From: Methylobacter sp.
GTDB taxonomy: Bacteria > Pseudomonadota > Gammaproteobacteria > Methylococcales > Methylomonadaceae
DNA length: 64,000 nt
Direction of reading: 5' to 3'
Assembly (NCBI GenBank): GCA_030679035.1
Contig: JAUXTH010000143.1
Location: 1-64,000 of the forward strand
In this document: piece by piece, positions 29,904-38,175 of the stretch
Position numbering within the stretch: the stretch's first letter is position 1
How the letters are laid out: each line of letters begins with the position of its first letter
Translations under genes and position numbers: made by a program
The notes under the pieces: generated by a model
What the model was told of the DNA's origin: nothing
The model's database searches: none
Seen by the model: only the letters and a program-made list of their open reading frames with translations

Positions 29904-31574
29904 TTAAATGTAGGCTTGTACTGCATCCTCATTCGGCTGCATTTGCCTGCTTACCGCGACCGGCCTTTCCACGGCTACAATCTGGCCTTCTTCCAGCTTA
30001 ATGCAGCGATCCGCCAAATAAAAGTAACGGTCATCATGGCTGATGACCAATACTGTTTTGCCTTGGGCTTTCAAGGCCGGCAACAGCTCCGTATAGAATA
30101 AATGTTTGAATTCAGGATCCTGGTCCGCCGCCCACTCGTCGAACACGTAAAAAGGCCGGTCTTCCAAATAAGCGACCAATAGCGCCAAACGTTTACGCTG
30201 GCCTTGCGACAAATCCACCGTGGAAAACCGGCCGTTCTCAACTCGCACTTTATGATGTAAATGCAGACGCTGCAAATAATCGGCAATGAGGGCATGGTTG
30301 TTCCTGTTATCGAACCCATGCAGCTCATCAAACAAATAAAAATCCGAAAAAATCACCGAGAAGTTTTGCAAATAATCATCCCGGTTAACGTCGTCGACGA
30401 CCTCGCCGTTCCAGCGAATGAGTCCCTGTTCCGGCGTGTAGAGTCCGATCAGCAGCATTGCCAACGTAGTCTTGCCACTGCCGTTGCCGCCGACTAAAAA
30501 CACCAACTCTCCCGGATTAAAGTTCAGATCGATAGGCCCCAAGGTGAAATTACGATTTTCCTTTTCCCGATGAAATCTGTGCGTCACACCTTGTAACGAC
30601 AGTGCGGAAAACGATGCGCCCCCCTCAGTTTTATCCTGCGCATCGGCCGGTTCAATCTGACTATTGAGTTGGTCACCAAGCTGCTGGACTTTTTGTAACG
30701 ACACATTGGCGCGGCTAAAAATCGGCAAACTGTTTGTGAGTATAGTCAACGGCGACATCATGAACAAAAACACCAGCGCATAGCCGCCGATCACCTTCTG
30801 ATCGATAACCTGCCAAACCGGAAAAACATATAGAATCACGCCTATGGCCAAGTAATACAGCAGCTGCGCCCACTGATTAACCAATAAAAAAGCTATCGCT
30901 CCCCGAAAAGAGTACAGTCTATAGGTCTCAGCACTGTCCGCCAGCGACTGCGCCATAAACGCGTCGCTACGCTGCCGGTGCAATTTCAACTCGCGAATGC
31001 CTTCGGTCAAAGCCCGAAAATTGCCGCTAAGCACATCGAATTCCTCCCGCGCCTTGAGTAGATTTTTTTGGGGCAAATTACTGAACAGATTAAAACTCGA
31101 TACACCCAATACAATCACCCCGCCCAAAACCAGGGCCAGATGCCAGGACAACCAACTCAGATATGCCATGCAACCTGCCACGACCGCAAAATTAATGCAG
31201 ACGACCGGCAATAATTGACTGGCATTGGCTATCGCCGTGATATCCTCGGTCAGATTAGCCAATAATGCCGACTTGCCGATCTTTTGCAGACAAGGATAAG
31301 GCGCAGCAAGAATTAAACGGCTAATTTGGATGCGAAGATCGCAGACAATCCTGGCGCTGAGTCGATTAAGCAGATAATGCGATAGAAAATTGCTGGACAG
31401 TACCGTAATAGACAGTCCGCCAAACAGCCACGGCAAAAGTTTGGCATCCAAAGTATTCGACAGCGTCGAATTAATCAACGCCACCAAAGCCGCACTGCTT
31501 AAGCCGCTGATGATACCGGCCAGCAGTACCCCAACAATCGTTAGCCAAGAAGAGCGGCACAAAAAAACTAACAT
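29904..31574 (-). CDS. PvdE/SyrD-type cyclic-peptide ABC exporter
   Basis: 556 residues with an N-terminal six-helix transmembrane domain and a C-terminal ATPase, the fused half-transporter layout of PvdE. The ATPase shows Walker A GGNGSGKTT (about residue 360), signature LSQGQRKRLAL, Walker B FYVFDEWAADQDP and the H-loop VISHDD. In pyoverdine producers PvdE moves the acylated precursor to the periplasm, where PvdQ acts; the acylase gene is directly downstream here. AAGGAAA lies before the start. Confidence 0.93.
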   Translation of the reverse strand: MLVFLCRSSWLTIVGVLLAGIISGLSSAALVALINSTLSNTLDAKLLPWLFGGLSITVLSSNFLSHYLLNRLSARIVCDLRIQISRLILAAPYPCLQKIGKSALLANLTEDITAIANASQLLPVVCINFAVVAGCMAYLSWLSWHLALVLGGVIVLGVSSFNLFSNLPQKNLLKAREEFDVLSGNFRALTEGIRELKLHRQRSDAFMAQSLADSAETYRLYSFRGAIAFLLVNQWAQLLYYLAIGVILYVFPVWQVIDQKVIGGYALVFLFMMSPLTILTNSLPIFSRANVSLQKVQQLGDQLNSQIEPADAQDKTEGGASFSALSLQGVTHRFHREKENRNFTLGPIDLNFNPGELVFLVGGNGSGKTTLAMLLIGLYTPEQGLIRWNGEVVDDVNRDDYLQNFSVIFSDFYLFDELHGFDNRNNHALIADYLQRLHLHHKVRVENGRFSTVDLSQGQRKRLALLVAYLEDRPFYVFDEWAADQDPEFKHLFYTELLPALKAQGKTVLVISHDDRYFYLADRCIKLEEGQIVAVERPVAVSRQMQPNEDAVQAYI

Positions 31575-32211
31575 AAAATATTTCCTTTAAGCTTGCGTGT
31601 GCACAATTCAATGCGTTAGAACAAATTCTATGTAGCGCATCAGGACTCAAAGCCAAAGTGAGTCTAATAATAGGACGCCTTAAGACCTCTTTGACCTCAT
31701 CCGTTCCACTAAAAATACTGCCGAATACTGAACCTGCCACTGTCAATTTCATGAAAAAATTATGCTGAAATCGCATCGTTCGCAGGAAAAACGCCCATGC
31801 CCCGCTTAAAAAAACTATGTTATTTAACGCATTAAAATGAGCCATATGCCTATTTTTTCAAATCCCTGCCCTGCGCTCACAGATAACCCATTGTAATTAC
31901 TAAGATATGCGATTGGCACACTAACTGCTTAACTAAGCCATGAAAAGTATCGGCATTCTGCGGCAACTCAACCTGTCGTGCAGAATCGGTATATTACAAA
32001 CCGCTTGCCGGAATGCCGGTAGCTGCGAACTAACAAAACCATGTAATCACATATGTTTAATCGATTCGATAATCCATATTCTTTTGTCAAACAACCCAGG
32101 CAAATAAGCAACGCCGCTAGAGCTCAAAAAATCGAATATCAGCTTTATTCCATCGCCTCCGGCATAGCAGCAAGATAAATATTCTGAACAACAACGAAGA
32201 GGGATTTGAAC
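31575..32211. promoter_or_regulatory. Divergent promoter region, exporter/sigma factor
   Basis: This 637-nt AT-rich gap separates the exporter (minus) from the sigma factor (plus). A frame of 124 codons across its left end overlaps the exporter antisense and has no family features, so I do not call it. An inverted repeat CGGCATTCTGCGGCAA (31951-31966) / TTGCCGGAATGCCG (32005-32018) could form a hairpin or be an operator. I see no convincing Fur box. Confidence 0.45.
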
Positions 32212-32712
32212 TTGAACGTAGAAGCCATTTACTTAAATCACCAGTCCGAATTGCAGTTTCATTTGACCCGGATTGTCAACTGCCCGGATATAGCCGCCGA
32301 TCTCGCTCAAGAAAGCTTCATTATTTTTTTCCGCGAAGCGCAAAAACAAACAATTGATCATCCGCGCGGTTTTCTGTTCAGGGTTGCCAAAAACCTCGCT
32401 TACGATCACATCAAGCATCGAAAAGTAACCGAAAATTACGTACAAACAAAAGAGCAATCCCTACCCCCTCCAAGTGAATTCCCCTCTGCCGAGAAACTCG
32501 TATCCATTGACGAAAGGTTAGCCGCCATCACGCGGATACTGGATGAATTACCTTTGCGCACCCGTGAGATATTTGTCCTAAATAGGGTTTACGGCATGAC
32601 CTATGCCGAAACCGCCCAGGAATTGGGCATATCCGATAGCGCCGTTGAAAAACACATGGCCAAGGCTCTGCTGCACTGCCGTAAACAATTTAAAACCCAC
32701 AGACTGGATTAG
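32212..32712 (+). CDS. FecI-like ECF sigma factor
   Basis: About 166 residues with sigma region 2 (ADLAQESFIIFFREA, then HPRGFLFRVAKNLAYDHIK) and region 4 (LPLRTREIFVLNRVYGMTYA, ISDSAVEKHMAKAL), the layout of the iron-starvation FecI/FpvI group. There is no ATG; the TTG at 32212 has an AGAGGG site with 8-nt spacing, while the TTG at 32206 is too close. It should direct transcription of island genes under control of the FecR protein. MbtH follows on the same strand. Confidence 0.92.
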   Translation: MNVEAIYLNHQSELQFHLTRIVNCPDIAADLAQESFIIFFREAQKQTIDHPRGFLFRVAKNLAYDHIKHRKVTENYVQTKEQSLPPPSEFPSAEKLVSIDERLAAITRILDELPLRTREIFVLNRVYGMTYAETAQELGISDSAVEKHMAKALLHCRKQFKTHRLD

Positions 32713-32822
32713 CATAACAACTGAGGTATTTTGCCGCTGCTATCGTCTACTCTGCGGAAACCATCCCGTCGCAACAAATGATAGGGTGCGTTATGGCAAT
32801 TACATATCAGTGGAGAATTACA

Positions 32823-33041
32823 ATGGCTTGGGACGAAGAAGACACCACCATTTATCAGGTTGTGGTCAATCACGAAGAACAATATTCAATTTGGCCCGAA
32901 TATAAAGAAATACCGGGCGGCTGGCGGGCTGTCGACAAAACCGGCAACAAACAGGAATGCCTGAATTACATCAAAGAAGTCTGGACGGATATGCGCCCGT
33001 TAAGCTTGCAGATACACATGCAACAAACGGTGCCGCAATAG
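32823..33041 (+). CDS. MbtH-like NRPS accessory protein
   Basis: A 72-residue MbtH protein, a small partner that binds NRPS adenylation domains and promotes their folding and activity. Nearly all signature positions are present: [27 protein letters not shown], and [10 protein letters not shown]. The ATG at 32823 follows a GGAG site; 15 in-frame upstream codons are not part of the family. It lies 110 nt after the sigma factor gene and probably shares its transcript. Confidence 0.95.
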   Translation: MAWDEEDTTIYQVVVNHEEQYSIWPEYKEIPGGWRAVDKTGNKQECLNYIKEVWTDMRPLSLQIHMQQTVPQ

Positions 33042-33054
33042 CCCGTGAATAGAG

Positions 33055-33078
33055 AGACGGGATTTCATCCCGTCTTTT
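33055..33078. terminator. Terminator between mbtH and sulfotransferase gene
   Basis: AGACGGGAT pairs with ATCCCGTCT around a 3-nt loop and is followed by TTT on the plus strand. It lies in the 78-nt gap between two convergent genes and could serve both directions. Confidence 0.8.
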
Positions 33079-33119
33079 AAATTCGAGCCTATGGGACTCG
33101 TCGTAACAATGCTGAATGG

Positions 33120-34328
33120 TTAAAATTCTCCGCCAAACAGCAACCTGCCAAACTCTAAGGCCATAACTACATTGCCATCGCCGGTTATTTCACCCTGCTC
33201 ATAAGCATTGACGGCGGTTTTCCTACCATCAATCAGCTCATGAAAAACTTTATAGGTTGTAGCGATTGTGCAATCACTGGGCTTATCGTCTTCTTGTAAG
33301 GTTAAATCGCCGCTATGACTCTCAATTGTCCAAACTCCGCCTTTTAACCCGGTTATCACGAATTTACAGACACCCTGTAATTGGCTGAATTTATCCATCC
33401 TTGCAGCGCTATTTCGTAAAAAACGGTTTTGGAAAAAATCATTTAAATCCAGATCCCCAAGTGTCCGTTTTTCATCGCCTTGTTGCTCGGCATACTGAAA
33501 CTCTATCGTTGGATAGCCTAGCTGCCGGTGAAGCGTGTCAACCTCGGCCATCAGTTCATTCGGAATTGCCGTCAATGGAATCGCTGTCCCATTACCGATT
33601 GAATCTTTGTTGATTTTTTCGGAAAACCAGACTTTCACATCGCCGTCTCCCTGGTCGTGAGGCACTTGAAAAATCCGATCAATTAAGTCCTCATCCCAAG
33701 GCTCGCCCAGAAAATCAAACAGTTTTGCCAAGACCTGTTCCGGTTGCTTGACCAAAGCCTCATAGTTAACCCTGATGCACTGACCGGCATGAGTCTGCTC
33801 GAATGCGATCAGTTTGCCGGTCTTATCAAGCCAGTTATCAATCATCGCGGCAACAAGATTTGTCGGGCGTTTCTGTACATAAGGGGCCAATTCAGGCATA
33901 TAGCCTAATGGGCTGAATTTAATGCTCGAATAAGCGACATCCAGGCAATTGCGGTATAAACAAATATAGTTAGCCTGCGGGAAAACCTTTGCCAGTATCT
34001 CCAGATAATCGATATTGACGGTCGATTTTTCGCACCAATTTGTTTTGCCTTTCCCTTGTGCATAGCGACCCAGCAAGTCTGTGACCACACGCCGGGTTTC
34101 TTTAATTGCCAACTGGTCTCGTTGCACTTCAGTTTCCAACTCCGGCAATTTTCCCAACGAATAATAAGTCGTCGTATATAAATCGGCGCATAACGGTCCT
34201 AAGTTCAAATGTCCCGGACTACATAGATTAGGGTGTGTATCGATAATACAGCGCAGCATTGTCGAACCTGATCGAACACAAGATAAGATAAAAATCGGTT
34301 CCAGATGACGATCATTTGTATTTGCCAT
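33120..34328 (-). CDS. Sulfotransferase with SCP2-like C-terminal domain
   Basis: 402 residues. The N-terminal part (about 1-290) is a PAPS-dependent sulfotransferase: the phosphosulfate loop CVRSGSTMLRCIID at 17-30 and the 3'-phosphate motif YRNCLDVAYSSIKFS. The last roughly 95 residues resemble a sterol-carrier (SCP2) lipid-binding domain (FVITGLKGGVWTIESHSGDL to AYEQGEITGDGN). Together with the APS kinase at the other end of the cluster it suggests O-sulfation of the lipopeptide, the SCP2 part perhaps gripping its acyl chain. The acceptor group is not known. Confidence 0.85.
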   Translation of the reverse strand: MANTNDRHLEPIFILSCVRSGSTMLRCIIDTHPNLCSPGHLNLGPLCADLYTTTYYSLGKLPELETEVQRDQLAIKETRRVVTDLLGRYAQGKGKTNWCEKSTVNIDYLEILAKVFPQANYICLYRNCLDVAYSSIKFSPLGYMPELAPYVQKRPTNLVAAMIDNWLDKTGKLIAFEQTHAGQCIRVNYEALVKQPEQVLAKLFDFLGEPWDEDLIDRIFQVPHDQGDGDVKVWFSEKINKDSIGNGTAIPLTAIPNELMAEVDTLHRQLGYPTIEFQYAEQQGDEKRTLGDLDLNDFFQNRFLRNSAARMDKFSQLQGVCKFVITGLKGGVWTIESHSGDLTLQEDDKPSDCTIATTYKVFHELIDGRKTAVNAYEQGEITGDGNVVMALEFGRLLFGGEF

Positions 34329-34453
34329 TATTAAATGTCCTTTTGTACGAGTTTCCCGCTATTGAGTAGACGCTTGTCCTAATAGCCAGGTTTTATTGTT
34401 TTGGTTTCTCAGTTGACGGCCTTATCTGGAGCCGGCCTAATCGTATAGATTAT

Positions 34454-35683
34454 TTAACCTATTGCTTTGAAATGATTTTTAGCCCGTTTTTTTTGCCGCC
34501 AGCGGATCAGGCCGGTGACAAATAACACCGGGCAGGCTAAACCGGTGACAAATACCAAGATACGCCCTGTCATGCCGAAGGCCTGCCCGGAATGCAGCGG
34601 CCATTGCCAATGGGTGAACACTTCGCCTGCCGTGCCGATGGTCGGATCGTCTACGTCCAGTATTTTTCCGCTATAGCGATCCATTACCAGGCAACGGCGC
34701 TGCAACAGGCTGCCGGGCGCATCGACGCCATCCTGACATACCGTATAGGTTTTGGTAGGTGCGGGGGCGCCGTAAATAAAATGCGGCCGTCCGGTCGGAT
34801 AGCGTTGCATGGCAATGGCGACTGCTTCGTCCATCCCGATGGCTTGAGCATTGCCGGTCGGCGGCGTGGAATGGAACCAATAGCGGTAAGTCACCGGCGA
34901 TAACAGCTCCAGCACCGGCACCACTTGATGCGGCAACACCATGTAAATACCGGAAAACAGCACCGGCAGCATCACCAGAGCGGTGTAAAAACCAGAGAGC
35001 TTGTGCAGGTCGTAATTGAAGCGGACGCTACCGGACTTAGGCTTAACGACCAAGGCTTGGCGCCAGCGGCCGGTCAACGGCCACCAAACAATCAGGCCAG
35101 TCAACACCGAGATAATCAACAATGCGCCGGATACCCCCACCACAACAGCGCTAATCTCTTCCGACTTAATCAGCAATGCGTAATGCAGCACAAAAATGAA
35201 ACCGATGAAGGTTTTGGGTATAACACTATCCGAACTGCCCATCAGGCGCTTGCCAAGCACTTGCGCGGTATAAGGATCGACGGCAACCAGCCAGTTTTCG
35301 TTGATGCCGCCCGCCGCAGCCACAGAATAACGTAGCGTTAAGGCAGCGTTGTCGTTACGCGGATAAGTGGCGAAAGTGTGTTTGGCTTGCGTCGGCATGG
35401 CTTTTCGCCCGACCTCAAAAAGAGTCGCCAACGGCTGATAAGACACCGAATCTGCCGGTGGCTTTACAATTAATAGCTCACTGTTCAACCATTCATCGAT
35501 TTCCGGATAAAACACCAGAATGCTGCCGGTGATGCCGTAGATCGAAAGCAAGAAACCCAATATCAACCCCAGCCACAGATGCACATCCAGCCAACGTTTG
35601 CGGCGGAGTTTTAGGCGAGATAGTCGCAGGTTTGCTGATTGCTGCTCAGTTGCCGAATCGGCATGATTCACATTGGATGTCAT
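34454..35683 (-). CDS. PepSY-associated membrane protein
   Basis: 409 residues with the layout of PepSY-TM proteins: an N-terminal helix after RRKRWLDVHLWLGLILGFLL, paired central helices, and a C-terminal helix, with histidines near helix ends (DVHLW, VLHYALL, DLHKLSGFY, LHSGQAF) that could bind haem. Members next to TonB siderophore receptors are thought to act as inner-membrane reductases of the imported metal complex. It lies 70 nt after the receptor gene on the same strand. Confidence 0.85.
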   Translation of the reverse strand: MTSNVNHADSATEQQSANLRLSRLKLRRKRWLDVHLWLGLILGFLLSIYGITGSILVFYPEIDEWLNSELLIVKPPADSVSYQPLATLFEVGRKAMPTQAKHTFATYPRNDNAALTLRYSVAAAGGINENWLVAVDPYTAQVLGKRLMGSSDSVIPKTFIGFIFVLHYALLIKSEEISAVVVGVSGALLIISVLTGLIVWWPLTGRWRQALVVKPKSGSVRFNYDLHKLSGFYTALVMLPVLFSGIYMVLPHQVVPVLELLSPVTYRYWFHSTPPTGNAQAIGMDEAVAIAMQRYPTGRPHFIYGAPAPTKTYTVCQDGVDAPGSLLQRRCLVMDRYSGKILDVDDPTIGTAGEVFTHWQWPLHSGQAFGMTGRILVFVTGLACPVLFVTGLIRWRQKKRAKNHFKAIG

Positions 35684-35753
35684 CGTTCATCTTATCGAAT
35701 TGAGCAGCCGATGTCGGATTGCAGCCGGCATGCAACCCGACACCGGCTCCTGT

Positions 35754-38156
35754 TTAAAACCGATACTCGAAACCGCCAAATACTCCACGGGTAGCCCCCG
35801 GGTTGAATTGCGCCGAATCCCGACCTCTGGCGTTGCCCATCACCCAGACCGAAGAAGCATAATTCTCGTTGGTTAGGTTGCGACCATCCACAAATACTTT
35901 CCAATGTTTTTTGTCATCCCAGCCAACCCTTGCACCTAATAACGCATAGGGTTTGGCGGCTAAAGTATTAGAAAAATCCACCCAGTTAGAACTCACTGCC
36001 TGTACATTGGGGCCAATATAGAAACCGCTGGGATGCTGATAGAGTGCCTCGACACGAGCATTATGTTCCGGTATGGCCGGCAGTCGGTTATTACCGTAGA
36101 TCAGATCGTTCTCAAAGCGAAAATCACTCCACATATAGTTGCCGGTAAGGCGAAGTTCGTCGCCGGTTGCAGCCAAATTCAATGGTAAACTCGTCTCCAA
36201 GCCAAGCTCGATGCCGGAATGTATGGTCGTACTGTCGGCATTTTGTGACGTAAATAAAGTTGGGTTGGTCGGATTTCGAACAGTCAGGTATTCGTTATTC
36301 AACCACGCGTGATAAAAAGCCAAATCCCATTTCAATCGATCTGCTTGTCCTCGTGTGCCGATTTCTACAGTGCTGCCGGTTTGGATGTCTCTAGTAGGCG
36401 TTAAATACAGATTGGCCAAGTCTACAATCGGCGGTGGTTCCGAACTGCGGCTTAAGTTACCGTAAATCTGCGCTTCTTTTGTCGCTTGCCAAGTAAAGCC
36501 AAGCTTAGGATTGGCGGTGAAGAAATCCTGATTAGCTTGATTGCTAGGTCTGGCAGCACTGGCAACGTAACCGAAAGTACGCTCATAGTTAACCTCACGG
36601 TAATTCAATTGAACACCAGCAATTAAGGTAAAAGCATCTGTCAGCTTAAGTTGGTCTTCCAGATAGCCTTCCACATTAAGCCATTCGTCACGTTCCGCAT
36701 TTAATAACGGGCCACGCTGGCGATTAACTGTCGAATAGTTGTCGTCATTAATGAACTGCCATTGAGTCAGCCCGCCCCAGACCACTTTGTTTTTTAAACC
36801 GAGCACATTACCATTGATTTCGTGCCGCCAATTAAAACCGGTATCCTGCCATAGATCACGATTAGAGGAGGCTGCGAAGTCATATTTGTACTGATTATTG
36901 GAATAATAGGTGCCCATATCAAAACGATCGCCATGACCCAAATCCACCGAATGTTTCAAATCAACCCGGTAAGACCGGATACCATTTGGCAACGAAAAGC
37001 GGTTCGAATTTTGCCGGGGATTTTGGTCAACTTGTTCTTTGGTTAATGCCGCCGGCCATAAGAAATCATGATTTTGTATATCGAAGTACAGCCGGGTTTC
37101 CTGCTTTTCGTTCCAGCGGTAGCCGACATTGCCATGCCCAAAAAACTGTTCCTGCTCGTTGTTTTCTCGGGTCGTGTTGTTATCGAGGTAAGAAAACGCC
37201 CCGTAGGCATCGAAGCCATTGCCGAATACTCTAGCGGCACTAACATTTGGATTGACATAACCATTGGTGCCCCAGTTCATGCCGACTTTCAGAGGGGCGG
37301 CAGTGTAGCCGGTCGGTGTGATGAAATTGATCGCGCCGCCCAAATTACTGCCGCCATATTCGAGGGCACTGGCGCCGCGATAGACCTCGACATGATCAAT
37401 CGTATAAGCATTGACCGATTCAGTATCGAAATCACCGTTCGCATGAGTAATGGGCATGCCGTTGCGAAGAACCTTCAATCCTCGAATAGGGGAAATGATT
37501 GAATTGACGTCCGACCCGCGAATCGAAATCCGTGAACCGCCGGTAGTCCCTGCACTGTTATCGCCCACATAAACGCCAGGCGCTGTCGCTAAGACATCGG
37601 TTACCGTCAACGCAGCGCCCTCTCTGATCCGCTCCCCATCAATCACCGTTGTTCCGCCTGGAACGCGATTAAGTTTAGCCTTTGAATCTGCAATGGAAGG
37701 CGTGGTCAGACTGGGACTTTCGGCCGAAGCTGTGCCCACAACAGTCATAGGCTTTAACGTAATCGTACCGGTATTTACCTCTTTCGGCGCCTCGGCTAAC
37801 TTTACCGCATCGTCATCCGTGTATTGATGAGCGATATTGGAACCGGCCAATAACTTTTGTAATGCCTGATCCGGCGTGTAGTCGCCTGCAACCGATGGCG
37901 ACTTAATACCGGATACCATTTTCTGCGGGTAACTCAGTTGAATGCCTGTCGCTTCGGAATACGCAAACAATGCTGACGCCAAATCATTGGTCGGAATATT
38001 AAAATGAATTTTCTTGTCTTTATCGGCCGACAGCGCTGGCATGACCTGAACTAGCATCCCCACAAAAGCACCACCCACTAAACAGTTTTTGATTGCTCTC
38101 TTCGAATCAAAACCGCCTTTTGAACCAGTCCCTACTTTATTAGTTTTTTTCCTCAT
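35754..38156 (-). CDS. TonB-dependent receptor with STN signalling domain
   Basis: About 800 residues from the ATG at 38156, 19 nt after the NRPS stop; the frame is open further into the NRPS gene. After the signal peptide comes an STN domain (HFNIPTNDLASALFAYSEAT to TPDQALQKLL), which touches the FecR protein, then a plug domain (RISIRGSDVNS, EVYRGASALEYGG) and a beta-barrel ending in aromatic YRF. It resembles FpvA/FecA-type transducers. It should import the metal-loaded product of this island and report its presence. Confidence 0.94.
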   Translation of the reverse strand: MRKKTNKVGTGSKGGFDSKRAIKNCLVGGAFVGMLVQVMPALSADKDKKIHFNIPTNDLASALFAYSEATGIQLSYPQKMVSGIKSPSVAGDYTPDQALQKLLAGSNIAHQYTDDDAVKLAEAPKEVNTGTITLKPMTVVGTASAESPSLTTPSIADSKAKLNRVPGGTTVIDGERIREGAALTVTDVLATAPGVYVGDNSAGTTGGSRISIRGSDVNSIISPIRGLKVLRNGMPITHANGDFDTESVNAYTIDHVEVYRGASALEYGGSNLGGAINFITPTGYTAAPLKVGMNWGTNGYVNPNVSAARVFGNGFDAYGAFSYLDNNTTRENNEQEQFFGHGNVGYRWNEKQETRLYFDIQNHDFLWPAALTKEQVDQNPRQNSNRFSLPNGIRSYRVDLKHSVDLGHGDRFDMGTYYSNNQYKYDFAASSNRDLWQDTGFNWRHEINGNVLGLKNKVVWGGLTQWQFINDDNYSTVNRQRGPLLNAERDEWLNVEGYLEDQLKLTDAFTLIAGVQLNYREVNYERTFGYVASAARPSNQANQDFFTANPKLGFTWQATKEAQIYGNLSRSSEPPPIVDLANLYLTPTRDIQTGSTVEIGTRGQADRLKWDLAFYHAWLNNEYLTVRNPTNPTLFTSQNADSTTIHSGIELGLETSLPLNLAATGDELRLTGNYMWSDFRFENDLIYGNNRLPAIPEHNARVEALYQHPSGFYIGPNVQAVSSNWVDFSNTLAAKPYALLGARVGWDDKKHWKVFVDGRNLTNENYASSVWVMGNARGRDSAQFNPGATRGVFGGFEYRF

Positions 38157-38175
38157 GATTCCACCAGTTTTATCA

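Noticed and set aside
31471-31845. 124-codon frame on the minus strand overlapping the exporter start
   Set aside because: It overlaps the exporter coding region in another frame, has no family features and no ribosome site.
32063-32081. Possible Fur box before the sigma factor gene
   Set aside because: Ungapped match to the 19-bp consensus is only about 9 positions.
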